Counted from the stretch's first letter, positions 52,553 through 61,500 are shown. The stretch: 64,000 nucleotides of DNA from Nautilus pompilius (GCA_018389105.1 JACATO010000684.1:1320140-1384139); one strand, 5' to 3'. Notes: generated by a model from the letters alone, not told the origin. Numbers and translations are program-made.

Positions 52553-53069
52553 AAGCTACTTCTCTGTCCTTCTAGTTTCTCTTTAGATTGATGAGAGAGA
52601 GAGAGAGTTGACGTCATTACAGAGAGAGATGACGTCAGTACAGAGAGAGAGTTGACGTCATTACAGAGAGAGAGATGACGTCAGTACAGAGAGAGAGAGA
52701 TGACGTCAGTACAGAGAGAGTTGACGTCATTACAGAGAGAGAGAGAGATAGAGAGAGAGAGAGTTGACGTCATTACAGAGAGAGAGATGACGTCAGTACA
52801 GAGAGAGAGATGACGTCACTACAGAGAGAGTTGACGTCATTACAGAGAGAGAGAGATATAGAGAGAGTTGACGTCATTACAGAGAGAGAGAGATGACGTC
52901 AGTACAGAGAGAGGATATGACGTCAGTAGAAGTAGAGGTAGAGAGAGAGAGTTGACGTCATTACAGAGAGAGAGATGACGTCAGTACAGAGAGGATATGA
53001 CGTCAGTAGAGGTAGAGGTAGAGAGAGAGAGTTGACGTCATTACAGAGAGAGAGAGATGACGTCATTAC

Positions 53070-53127
<58 letters not shown>

Positions 53128-54205
53128 AGAGAATCTAGATTTTGAGTTGAGGCCCGACGTACATGACGAATATTTAAGAATAGCACATTATAGACAGGGA
53201 AACTGTGTACAGCATAAGCAGATGCCAATCTATAAACAAGACGTACTTTTCTCCTGTAGCAGGCGTTGAGTTCGAGGAATGGCTCTGGAGTTATGGTGGT
53301 AATCTGGCGCCACTTTTTATGTCTGGAAAAACTTTGTAATGGTAAAAGAAATTATACTTAACGGATCTAGAAATCAAACGCTCGTCCGAAATCGCGACGG
53401 CAGTGAAATTTCCATTCTGAAATGGTTGTATTTTAGGTCCTGTGATTTAAAACTTCTTTTCTTTATCAACGAAAAACCGGAGCAGGTTTTCTTTCTCTCT
53501 CCGATGGAAACCGCTTCAGTTAGGTGGACAAATATCACAGTCTTCTCGTAATTAACTCGGGATAACCACGTGAGTTTCGCTGAATCAGTGGTTTTATACT
53601 TCGTATTCGCGGTATGGAAGCGGGGCGCGTTACTCACCTTCAGCATGCTGGGCTTGACGCTTTTGTACGTGTGACTTTTCCCTATGTCGAAAAGGACCTG
53701 GCTGAGATGTTCGGAATCCTCCAGGCTCTCCACAGTAGCTCTAAGCCCGCCCATCACCGTCATGGCGTGCTTCTGCAGCATTTCTGTGTCGGTGTCATAC
53801 TCCAGCTGGTTATTATCGTTTATCAGGACAATTTTCGGAAACAGCATCTTCAGATCTTTCTCTTTTTCGAAAAACCTGTAGAATCGGGAAGAAAAAAAAA
53901 AAAGAAGGCAAAGAGAGAGAGGTCGGCTATTATATCTTTCTAAGGCCGTGAGGATAGACGGCTCATCGAACGGGTACTTGGTTCCTTACTTCTTATAGCT
54001 TAAGCTCACATCACTGCCAACGAAATGATATCGTAGCCTTTGTATTATTTGTGATATTAGAAACTTCCGGGCGTAAATGGGTTAGTGTTAGGAAATATAA
54101 TTGGAAATGCACACATGGAAATTTGGAAATTTGCAGGTGTGGGATTTGTTACTGCAGCTCAACTAAGCTGAAATATCTGACTATGCTTTTTTTTTCTAAA
54201 CTGCG

Positions 54206-54250
<45 letters not shown>

Positions 54251-57143
54251 TTATTTATTTATTTTTTTTTAAGAATTTACCTAGGCTTTTTCCAAACGAC
54301 TCTTTTAAACTGTTTTTAAAGAAACGTTTCGAGGACCTCTCAGCGTCAGAATCAGCTCTTTAAAATACCGTTTGTGTGAATACACATACGAGGTTAACGT
54401 TCGCTTTTCTTTGCCTGTCGGCCGTGCGAGTTTCCTCCCACCTCTTAAAAAAATACGAAGGTGCCCGGGCTGGAAGCGTCGGAGTAACTCTTGGTGCAAC
54501 TCTTGAGGAGAAATGAACTCTCCACAGTTGGAAAATACATTACAATTACTTACGAGTGGTTTGGACCACGGCGTTGCTAATCGGTCGATATTGTTAATTA
54601 TACTTCCGTTCCGACTATAATTTGCATTTCTGAGTCCCCGAGTGAGAGTAGAAAAAATAGACTTCAAGGGGCCACAACGAACTCCCAGCCAAGGTGCACG
54701 AGTTTGACGTATAATAAGTAGTTGCGATCTCTTCAACAAGGGAGCTATGGCCAAGACGTGTTTACAATTATCGAAATTTTAAATACATAGAGAGGAAGAG
54801 AGGGAGAGAGTTATGCCACCTTTCGACGTTTAATTCTTCTAACTACCTGGTCGTTTGTCGCTATTATTCCAGTTTTTTTTTTTCCTGGTAAATAATCAAA
54901 CACGCTCCGAAAATTTCGGTTGAGTCTCCATAAGCTTTCCGCTCATATCGAACACCACTTTGTCCGCCAGGCTTTGGTAGTTTGACCATAAATACTTCTC
55001 AACCGCTTCTCAAGAATAACTGAAATCGGGTTCAGAAAGCAGGATTAATTTCACTAGGATTCCCATGATATGATTAAGTGAAATCGAGCTTTTCATCATT
55101 GCATTATATACAGAATTATTAAAAATTACCTTACAAACGTATATTACATAATAAGCAAAATTAAACTCAATCAAATACACCATTTGGTGCGGATATACCT
55201 TTTTGGTGCTGATTCAGGTAAATTACGTCAAAACAAATGAATAATTTCCTGAATATATATAAATTTTAAATAAATAAGAGCAAAAATGCATTTTGAATAC
55301 AACAATAAATTCAATATTTTTTTTTCATTTTCCGCAGATTAAAATTCCCAGATGAATGAAAAACATGACGTCATTATTACTAGAATTGTCTGTCTATCTC
55401 TTGGTCTTGTAACACATGGATTTCTTCTGACTTTGAATTTCTAAGTGACAACAGAACTTGCTCATTAACTTCCACTGGTACAGATGATGGGTTGATGACG
55501 TATGAAATTGTGTACATTACTTTTTATTAAAAGCTTGGAACGTCACATACCACCGACGTACTCCCCGTTCCGATTACAACAGCCACGGTACTTTTGCTTT
55601 AAGAAGGTTAATCTTTCTGTTATCGACTTTAACAAGGGCTCTGTGTAAACTGATGCTCAGGATAACGTCCGTGGGCTCTTCCAATAATCGGAGACGACCG
55701 TCTCAAGTAACCTCTACCGAGATCACACTGACCACGGTGTCAAATAGATCGCGCGGCCATATATAATAAGATGGTAAATCTCTTCCAATCGGGTAAGAAT
55801 GACGTGGCTTCAGGTTTTCATTCGCATTGGTATTTTAAATCGCAAAATAAAAAACAGGAAATAAACAGAGCTGGTGACTTAAACACAAGTATCAAGAATT
55901 CTTGTACTTTTTTTTTTGAGAATTCATTGCCATTTTTTCTGGCGAGGGAATTCAAGCAAACGGTTATCTGAAGAAACTGGTCGAGAACAGAAACCTCCAG
56001 GTTCATCGTGTACAGCCGTTCTAAATGGGAAAGCGTCGTACATCCCGACCTGAAGGGGTCTTTTTTTAAATATATAAACCAAAGCTAAAATAACAACAAA
56101 AGTTGAAACTAAAAACATTGTGTACAATAATATCAATGTCTTAAGGTAAAGCTGAAGGCCACGTTCCGGCGAGTTCTGCGCTTCTACTTCGCCCATCTTG
56201 GATATCTGTTCTTCTTCCTTTTCCTCTTTGTCTATGCGCATCTATAATTTTGATTTTTTTGTCGGATCATAACACTGCTTTCTTTCTCTTAGCTAGGAAA
56301 ATATATTTTATATATTGTGCTTTTATTCAAATGCAGGCAAATTATCCATAAAATATGCGAACATATTCTGAATGCCTCGTGTAGACAGAGTGGTCAGAAG
56401 TAAATAGAGACCTCGACGAGTAAATCAAAGTAAGCCCCATTCACCTTCATCCACCTGCTCTATAGGTAAGTTTATTCCATGTGTAATGCAAGGAGCGGAT
56501 GGACGGTATGACAGAGTTAGTTTGCGCAAAGGGTGGTTATGGCAATAAACTGCTTCTTTTACAGATAGGGAGTCTGTGTACCTTTTAAAAGTATCTGTAT
56601 ATCCTCTTCCTGAACCGATATCGGTGTAGATGTCTTTTGTAAGACGTATTAGTACTTCTCCATTATAAAAAGCCATTGCCTAAAGTTTCCAGAGAAAGTC
56701 GCCAATGCCATTAAACATGGATTATTAATCAGATTTAATGGAGATTAAATTAAAAGTAAATGATAGCATTTATAAAGTTTTACATCTTAGATTTTTAGAT
56801 TTTTCTCTCTGAACAAAGATTCCTTTTTGGAAAGTCTGAACACGAAGTAATTGACAGGAAGAGAAATAAATACAAGACTAATGATGTGGTTTGTTAGTCA
56901 GAAAAGTTTAATGAGATATTCTGTCACGATTTTCATACTTTCCATCATCTTGTAAACACGGGGTGGGGGAGAGAGAGAGAGAGGACTGACTTACTGTTTA
57001 AATATCATCACGCCCAGGATGGAGAGGTCGTCTTTTAAAAGAATCCACGTCTTTTGAATCAATCTGATTTGATTGTTGTTAAGGTACGTGATCAACTGTT
57101 CCCTGCCCGGCGATCGAAAGCCACACCCACCGCCGTTACCCAT
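31281..57143 (-). CDS. Membrane-anchored neuroglobin/globin-X-like globin, complete, three exons
   Basis: Exons 57143-56995, 53875-53638 and 31469-31281 join in phase (2, then 0) to 191 residues. Globin landmarks align by spacing with neuroglobin: A-helix Trp (IQKTW), B10 Phe, CD1 Phe (KMLF), distal E7 His (MLQKH), 32 residues to proximal F8 His (GKSH), VKP after it, and the H-helix Trp (EVEAAW) 33 residues from that V. Introns fall at B12.2 and G7.0, the ancestral animal globin positions; there is no central E intron. The first ATG follows an in-frame TAA at about 57204-57206 and has a G at -3 and +4. The protein begins MGNGGGC, fitting N-myristoylation at Gly2 and palmitoylation at Cys7 as in globin X. 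It has a Cys-rich 17-18 residue tail (MCNASKRHRACNLLGECISY). Likely roles are redox or nitrite chemistry or O2 sensing at membranes; this is inference. Confidence 0.94.
31590..32500 (-). mobile_element. Degenerate Tc1-like transposon relic (copy 3)
   Basis: At the 3' end of globin intron 2. Minus-strand readings: VKCRFAWAKEIIHRPVAFW, TSVLFSVISYQMDEHRWEKG (the VLFSDES block with the Asp lost), FGHWDDWPGVHQ, FNKGFF, then LPGHLRAPNMKVIECFW (WPxxSPDLNVIEHxW block) and STFITDLKEKLTDFWQ. Several stops and shifts. No terminal repeats found. Confidence 0.7.
33257..33550 (+). mobile_element. tRNA-derived SINE copy, full head and tail
   Basis: Perfect RNA polymerase III B box GGTTCGACTCC at 33301-33311 with a tRNA-like region before it, then the block CCCACATCTAAAA near 33385 and the tail block ACGCTCCCTCGCCAGAGTT at 33473-33491. 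These blocks recur in the other SINE copies of the window. Confidence 0.8.
34986..35064. repeat. (ATT)n microsatellite
   Basis: About 25 ATT units with one single-base phase break (TATTATATTATT), in globin intron 2. A similar (ATT)n tract is at 54208-54250. Confidence 0.95.
35871..36021. repeat. Three tandem 50-bp repeats
   Basis: Starts CACGACATGG at 35871, 35921 and 35971. Copies one and two are identical through GATGCAACTACCGC; the third is diverged and CpG-richer (CCACCGCGGTGCAGCTAGCG). No gene assigned. Confidence 0.93.
36930..37363. repeat. (GA)n array with TGACGTTA/TGACGTCA motifs
   Basis: (GA)n tracts interrupted about eleven times by GATGACGT(T/C)ATTACAG-type units: mostly TGACGTTA, with three perfect TGACGTCA near the right end (about 37220-37310) and variants such as GTTAATAC. 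In globin intron 2. It generates false open frames rich in Arg/Glu or Ser/Leu. Confidence 0.95.
37560..42350. other. CpG-rich stretch in globin intron 2, unexplained
   Basis: GC- and CpG-rich DNA, most marked at about 38640-40150 and 41940-42310, with several ATGs and open frames up to 160 codons on overlapping strands. None has a consistent coding signal or a family I recognise. It includes one SINE (41170-41560). It could be a CpG island with unannotated promoter(s) or a GC-rich old repeat. Confidence 0.5.
41170..41560 (+). mobile_element. tRNA-derived SINE copy
   Basis: B-box-like GAGTTCGATTCC at about 41203-41214, central body, and tail block ACGCTCCCTCACCAGAGTT at 41424-41442, followed by ACATCGGTGT and a 3' part ending GATGTTGCTCTTT. 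The same 3' part is found in the copy at 49783-50185. Confidence 0.8.
43241..43294. repeat. (CT)n microsatellite
   Basis: CT dinucleotide tract with one CCT interruption, in globin intron 2. Confidence 0.95.
43572..44896 (-). mobile_element. Mariner element with terminal inverted repeats, 1325 bp
   Basis: TA duplications at 43570-43571 and 44897-44898. The left end CGACGTCTGTCCAAAAAGAA pairs with the inverse of the right end, CGAGGTCTGTCTAAAAAGAA, for about 31 bp. It lies in globin intron 2, inserted between a (TA)n tract and a (GT)n tract. The terminal repeats differ from those of the 5007-6296 copy, so this is a separate mariner lineage. Confidence 0.95.
43620..44689 (-). pseudogene. Mariner transposase, one frameshift and a lost catalytic Asp
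   Basis: ATG at 44689 begins MKDLEERRVCVKFCFRLGKT and is open for about 230 codons through the two HTH domains (CLSRTQCHEWYQRFRSGR) and the first catalytic Asp (VITGDEMWVYGYG). Near 44000 the reading moves by one base into RRRPEAWKIKTWMLHHANAP. There the second catalytic position reads HHANAPAH instead of HHDNAPAH (GCC for GAC), then PYSLDLAP (third Asp kept). The C-terminal part continues with stops (FQTKEEIEENLL, ENALQDTFQNW). It is inactive both by shift and by the Asp-to-Ala change. Confidence 0.93.
44899..44958. repeat. (GT)n microsatellite
   Basis: About 28 GT units with one GTGG interruption, directly abutting the right end of the mariner at 43572-44896. Confidence 0.95.
45005..45990 (-). 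mobile_element. Degenerate Tc1-like transposon relic (copy 4)
   Basis: Minus-strand pieces: ANDLAASTGV, VSPRYTLT, SGLSGCVAGRKPLLRGDNQM, TRLQ, WDDRTWQMVV, SGFELFVNNKKQSVQMW (FSDESxFELF block), SQCTAAIVKHD, TTGILIADRYKQVFFYHAIP, and IPQSYIDNLYRDV-like near 45120. This is the standard Tc1 order from HTH to C-terminus, with several stops and shifts. Clearly different from copies 1-3; related to copy 5. Confidence 0.85.
46793..46970 (-). mobile_element. tRNA-derived SINE copy, inverted
   Basis: On the minus strand: GTGGTAGACCAGTGGACTGT, B-box-like GGATCGAATCCCGG (about 46899-46912), then GTTTCCTCCCATATCTAAAA at the 46793 end. Head and middle block only; the tail is absent. Confidence 0.75.
47730..48720 (+). 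mobile_element. Degenerate Tc1-like transposon relic (copy 5)
   Basis: Plus-strand pieces: RGCDRQRAGSDLVDGPTASM, GSVFQHDNN (second catalytic Asp block), EMPWPSQCPDMNAIDAIRSY (third catalytic block) and WNTIPQSYIDNLHGNTKKG (C-terminus). Order and spacing fit a Tc1 transposase of about 340 residues; many stops. Opposite orientation to copy 4, 1.7 kb away. Confidence 0.8.
49783..50185 (+). mobile_element. tRNA-derived SINE copy
   Basis: tRNA-like head AGTCCAGTGGTTAGCCTACT, decayed B box (AGATTTGATTTCC), CCGCATCTAAAA block at about 49961, tail ACGCTCCGTCACCAGAGTT at 50050-50068, then ACATCGGTGTGAG and GATGTTGCTCTTT. Along the whole tail it matches the copy at 41170. Confidence 0.8.
50425..50740 (+). 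mobile_element. CR1/jockey-like LINE reverse transcriptase fragment
   Basis: Reads VPSDWKIANISPF, then after small shifts GPVSLTSAVGKMLELIIRDK and DGDNGFDFIYLDFSVAS. This is the N-terminal RT segment VPxDWKxANIxPxFKKG..PVSLTSxxGKxLExII..DVIYLDFSKAFD of CR1-type elements, with the AFD damaged. Only about 300 bases are recognisable. Confidence 0.75.
51583..51740 (-). mobile_element. tRNA-derived SINE copy, inverted
   Basis: On the minus strand: AAGTTCGAATCCCGGTCGGG (B box), CTTCCCTGACACGGTTTCTT and CTTCTTCCCACATCTAAAA. Head and middle block only, ending at the same CATCTAAAA boundary as the copy at 46793. Confidence 0.75.
52512..53135. repeat. (GA)n array with about 18 perfect TGACGTCA (CRE) motifs
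   Basis: Between 52608 and 53065 I count 18 TGACGTCA octamers separated by 10-35 bases of GAGAGA, in two alternating units, GTTGACGTCATTACAG and GATGACGTCAGTACAG, plus ATATGACGTCAGTAGA. The array starts after a (GCA)n/(GA)n tract and one inverted copy of the repeat seen at 61364-61575. It ends in (GA)n about 0.5 kb downstream of globin exon 2. Confidence 0.96.
53638..53875 (-). CDS. Globin exon 2 (helices B end to F, haem-binding histidines)
   Basis: Acceptor TTCTACAG, completing Q, then FFEKEKDLKMLFPKIVLIND, NNQLEYDTDTEMLQKHAMTV, MGGLRATVESLEDSEHLSQV and LFDIGKSHTYKSVKPSMLK before donor GTGAGT (phase 0, G7.0). CD1 Phe, distal His (QKH) and proximal His (KSH) are present, so haem binding, probably six-coordinate as in neuroglobins, is expected. 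Two extra residues lie between CD1 and E7 compared with human neuroglobin. Confidence 0.95.
54208..54270. repeat. (ATT)n microsatellite and T-rich end
   Basis: About 14 ATT units followed by TTTATTTATTTATTTTTTTTTT, in globin intron 1. Confidence 0.9.
54408..54500 (+). mobile_element. SINE middle fragment
   Basis: In globin intron 1: TTTGCCTGTCGGCCGTGCGA, GTTTCCTCCCACCTCTTAAA and the following block resemble the SINE centre (compare CGTATGAGTTTCTTCCCACA at about 33369). Short and decayed. Confidence 0.5.
55924..56241 (-). CDS. Hypothetical 105-codon frame with one membrane helix
   Basis: ATG-started frame MRIDKEEKEEEQISKMGEVE, with a strongly hydrophobic segment LILLYTMFLVSTFVVILALV (about residues 37-56), then positively charged FKKRP and a polar tail. 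It lies in globin intron 1 on the same strand as the globin. No family recognised. The charged N-terminus, single helix and basic stop-transfer look protein-like, but length alone does not exclude chance. Confidence 0.25.
   Translation of the reverse strand: MRIDKEEKEEEQISKMGEVEAQNSPERGLQLYLKTLILLYTMFLVSTFVVILALVYIFKKRPLQVGMYDAFPFRTAVHDEPGGFCSRPVSSDNRLLEFPRQKKWQ
56425..56676 (-). CDS. Hypothetical 83-codon frame
   Basis: ATG-started frame MAFYNGEVLIRLTKDIYTDI, ending QVDEGEWGLL, stop. It lies 180 bases upstream of the membrane-helix frame at 56241-55924 and on the same strand, also within globin intron 1. No family recognised; it could be a relic of an inserted element or chance. Confidence 0.2.
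   Translation of the reverse strand: MAFYNGEVLIRLTKDIYTDIGSGRGYTDTFKRYTDSLSVKEAVYCHNHPLRKLTLSYRPSAPCITHGINLPIEQVDEGEWGLL
56995..57143 (-). CDS. Globin exon 1 (lipid-anchor motif, helices A and B)
   Basis: MGNGGGCGFRSPGREQLITY then LNNNQIRLIQKTWILLKDDL and SILGVMIFK, with Q split at donor GTAAGT (phase 2, position B12.2). Gly2 with a small residue at position 6 fits the myristoylation rule; Cys7 is a palmitoylation candidate. The open frame extends upstream only through GTG codons to a TAA stop. Confidence 0.92.
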
Positions 57144-58060
57144 TCCGGACTCTAACTCTTTCGGCCGCAACTGTTCCCACGACGGACTCACGTGCACCCT
57201 TTACCCAGGCAGAGCGGGGCCTTTCGAACGCGAGACGGGAATTCCTCCTCCCCGCCCAACTCAGTCGGTAGGTAGGTAGGTGGGTGGGCGAGTAGCTGGT
57301 CCACTCCAACCGGGCCGACGAGTCGGTCGGTGGTGCGTGCCTATCTACCCACGTGCACGGTTCCGCTGGCCCGAGGATGGAATGCGACAGAGGTCGGATG
57401 TGAGGCAGCAGTTGGTACGGAATCCAGGCGAACTCCGCTCGCTCGGCTCGACGCAGTCAACACAGATGTAAGCACCCGGCGCGGGCCCGATTACGTTCTT
57501 ATTACGTGGCACAGAAAGGGGATAAGCGAAAACTCGGACTTCAGATGGCGGACGAAAAGAAAACAAACCTGTATGGGATAACCGGCGGGGGCTGCGGGTT
57601 ACCAGAAAGGGAATAAAACGATTATTTACCTGCCATTTCTTATGATCCGTGAAAAGTTTCCCCTCCACTGGACAATGAAATCTTTTTCTTTGTTTTTGCC
57701 TGGGGGGGGGGCAATCCGCCCGGTCTCTGGATACTTTCCGCTTGACTGAAATCAGATGTTGTCAATTACTCACGCGATTCAATTTTACCGATACCTTAGT
57801 TTTCAGGCGGTGTTTGGTTACGTTTACACAGCCCAGCCGGAATAATCTGAGCGTTACGGGGGGGGGGTGAGGGGTCACGCGCTATGGTCTTATGGCGAAA
57901 CACTTTTCTGCGCATGCGCGAAACTACGAAAGCGGAACATCCCAGTAAAGCCGCCATGAAGACTGGGTTGGCCAATCAAAGTCGCGCCGCGCGCTTTGGT
58001 GACAGAACGAGGTCCTGGCTCCATCTTTGCACCACCCCGGATCCATTGCATGATGGGAGA
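57090..58060. promoter_or_regulatory. CpG-rich region at the globin 5' end
   Basis: The sequence around and upstream of the globin start (57143) is GC- and CpG-rich, with motifs such as GTAGGTAGGTAGG and GGGCGGGC-type runs, contrasting with the AT-rich introns. It is the expected position of the globin promoter and 5' UTR. No TATA box is evident. Confidence 0.5.
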
Positions 58061-58221
58061 TTTTTGATACTTTAAAAGTTTCCCAGTTGTTTTAGCAGAA
58101 ATACGTTTGTAACCAAAAGAACTTTAATATTATTTAAAAGTGAAATGCGCCTAATTTTTTAAATATTGTATGCAAGCGTAATTAGAAGAGTTAAAACCAT
58201 CTCGTTCAGTAGGGGTGTGCA

Positions 58222-58500
58222 ACTGATTAGCTAGCGGTCAGATGGTTAACTGCTAGACTGCTTTGGTCAAGGGCTCGAGTTCGAATCCCAGTTGGATTCG
58301 ACTACTTCCCAAGCGCGGTTTTTTTCTCGGTTTCCTCTCACATCTAAAACTAAACGGTTTTAGCACAAACTTCTTGCGGCAGGCGCACGGTTATCCTCCG
58401 CTAGGTTCAGGAAACCGACGCCAGGGGTTTTCCTTTGATGACTGCTTTATGCGCCGACGTAATCGCGCGGGTTCGAAAAAGAAGATCGAAATTAAATAAT
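58222..58500 (+). mobile_element. tRNA-derived SINE copy
   Basis: Head with a well-preserved B box GAGTTCGAATCCC at about 58277-58289, then CTCACATCTAAAACTAAACG near 58336 and a decayed tail. Located upstream of the globin start, same strand orientation as the copies at 33257, 41170 and 49783. Confidence 0.75.
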
Positions 58501-61360
58501 GTGAAGAAAAAAAGAAAAAAAAAACACATTTCACGCGCACGCTCCCCATAAAAATCTATGGACTAACACTTGAGATAGAGGCTAATTTATAGTTAAGGTT
58601 TTAAGTAAACAACACCAGAATTCGTGTACTGGCTAGTTGGTGAATCAATACCTCTATTGTTCTCCTCCCGTATGAAGTGTGTCACTTACCTGCTCCAGTA
58701 ATCGGTTTTAAAAAAATGGGTGCATGGCATTCGTTTTGTGGTAGAAGAGATTCTAAAACACCCGCGGTTCTACAAAAGGAAAAAAAAAACGACAATAACA
58801 GCAACTTCAAAGATGCAAATGAACACAGGAAACAAGCTCGCAGTCAAACGTTTAGTCGAATTGCGTAATTATAAGGAACCAGGAGGCTACCGGTGCTTAT
58901 ACGAGGCTTCTCCCGTGGAGGAGAGAAAAATTACCATCAATGCAATCCTTTTAAATTAATCAACGCCCTTGTGTTAGCTTTACTTTCCAGCAATTAATTC
59001 TACTCATGAACGATTCTATTGCTTTAAAAAAAAATTCTAGAAACAATATTGTGTGATATTTAACCGGGCTGGAATTTTTAGGTAATTAATAATTGTGTGC
59101 GCCTGTAATAAATAGCCCAAAACACCGCCTTTGTCAGTAATCTTGGCGTACAGATTTGCTTACTAGCTGTTAAATATATATATATATAAATTTTAGAAAC
59201 TCCTTTTACAAAGAATTGCATCACTAAAAACATCTTTCAACAAGAGACAACTTCTGCAGTCCGAGAATAATAGATGAAGAGAAGGATTTTTCGGAGCCTA
59301 GAGCTGTGTTGCTACGGAACGTCGGAACCTTGCTATTTCAAGTCCCTGAGAACTGATGTAAACGAGTTCGAAGAGTTCCTACAAAAAAAAAACGGTTGCA
59401 CCCTAGACACAGACACCGCCTGGCTTCGATATCTGATCTTTTATAAGTCAGTTATTACTTTTAACGCCAATAAATTAAAAAATTCCGCCCTTTTATACAG
59501 TAATAAGGTTTGTTTTTTTTATTCAGATGTCGGGGGCTGGTCTTATAACTGAGATATAAAGCGAAAGTCGTCTGAAACATGGAGTTTATCGGTAAAGGAA
59601 AAATCGGCGCCCAGTTTCTCTTTAGGAGACGATGTTGAGTTTTCCTGTCTCAGTAATAGGGGATTTATTTCAGTAGTACTGAATTAGAAATTGTAAGTTA
59701 GTCAAATAATGGATGCGTCATAATACTACGACCGGGAGTACGTCGCCATTTTTAATTTCGGGTATTTCTTCACACCTGCATGCAATATACATCCAGTATC
59801 TGTTTTGATGGGGAGCTTACCTTACCTGTTGATAGAAAAGTGCCCGAGGCAATCTTAAGAGCTCGTATTGTTTTATTATCTAATTAACAAAAATAACAAG
59901 AAGACAAGACAAAGTAAAGATTGTATTCATACTTTCAAGCTTCACGGTATTTGTTTCTAAAACAAACGATTGATCAGCTGAATATTATGTCTGGCGTAAC
60001 AGAGAAATATTTTTCTGACTCTTCAAAATCTAATTTTCCGACCTCTTCTTATAGCCGGGTTCAATGCTATGGTTATTGATTTTTTGTCAAAGAAAGGGGG
60101 TGTGTGTCTTATAAGCGAATATCTACGGTAACAGCAACAGCCTAAACTCTCTGTTGATTTCGATATTGTATGTTGTTAGGAATACTAAAGGGGAAAAAAA
60201 AGTATTCTAAATGTGTACAATTTAAGGAACACGATCAACTTAACCCCATTTAAAACTTCTTTAAGGTAGCTAGGTAAAGAGACCCTGTGATTGGTGAGAC
60301 TAGCCATTATGCAGAGTTGTCTCTCCTTGAGCGGAATAGAATTAGGCTTTGCCGTTTGTACTTAATTTTCTCCCCTCGAAATGAAAATGGAAGCTTTCCA
60401 TCTTTATCTTTTAGACGTTGCTACGAGATAACAATATAAAATTAGTCTTGATTCAATAATAATAATAATAATAATAATAATATATTCCTTCTGAAAACAG
60501 AGAAAATTAGCTCATTTCAGATTGTAGATAATTCTTAGAAAAACAGGGGCCCAACCAGATTGCTGTGCTAGAGTTAGGGAGCGTTACGGTGAAGATGAAT
60601 GGCTTAGAATCTAGGTGGGTCCTGGTCGGACACACAGATACCCAACCCAGCCAGCCAGCCAATATTATCTTTTGATCTGGAAGATTAACCGTCCCTTCCA
60701 TTAGATCCAAAGTTACGCCGAGGCACTGTACTGCACTGAATCTTCAGCAAGAAGCTAGGCAAAGAATATTTTTTTTGTTTTTAAAAAAATGGCTGCTTCC
60801 CGATAGATGGCCAGCTGCCGAGCACTCGCGGTGCATTGTACTCCCTTTCAGCTATTTCATTGTAAAACTTTTAACAGTAAATGCAACTTTTTTTTTTTAG
60901 TTTATTACATTGTGTCCAGCACCAGATAAAGAAATTCGTTCAGAATTAAATTTCTCTTTGCTTTTCTATGTAAAAAAAAAAGAAAAAAAAGGAGGGGAGG
61001 GAATTAAAGGAAGTCTTGAGTACTGTTCTGATGTCTATTCCCTCCCCCGAGTACCGACATCACCTTAAACAGAAATGGGACACCACTGTTTGAAATCGAG
61101 CAGTCTACCTACAGCGGCCCCTGTGAGGAATTCCGTGCACTAAAAGATTAAAAGAAGAAAACCGCGAAGACTCACCAGTTGCTATCGGTGGCTCCCGCAG
61201 AATTGTTCGCAGTGCTTTCCCCCTTTTTTTCTTCTTATTTCTTTTATTTCGGGATCAGAACAAATGTTTTCAGATCCACAAGTCACGTGATGCCATCGAA
61301 AAATCAGTTCTTAAAAAAGCTGAGTGGTCGGTTGCTGTTAGGTCCAGGTGATGGAGACCG
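58500..61360. other. Gene-free stretch right of the globin
   Basis: Mixed AT-rich and moderate-GC sequence with an (AAT)n tract at 60455-60483. One 92-codon frame (59274-59552) has no recognisable features. Nothing else can be supported. Confidence 0.5.
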
Positions 61361-61363
61361 GGA

Positions 61364-61463
61364 GAATCTAAAGAGAAACTAGAAGGACAGAGAAGTAGCT
61401 TTATTCTCTCTCTCCTCTCTCTCTCGCATCTAAAGAGAACTAGAAGGACAAGAGAAGTAGCTT

Positions 61464-61500
<37 letters not shown>

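Noticed and set aside
54305-54754. 149-codon minus-strand frame
   Set aside because: Crosses a SINE fragment and has no recognisable domain.
59274-59552. 92-codon plus-strand ATG frame
   Set aside because: No domain, no splice context, single frame in a long gene-free stretch; length is compatible with chance.
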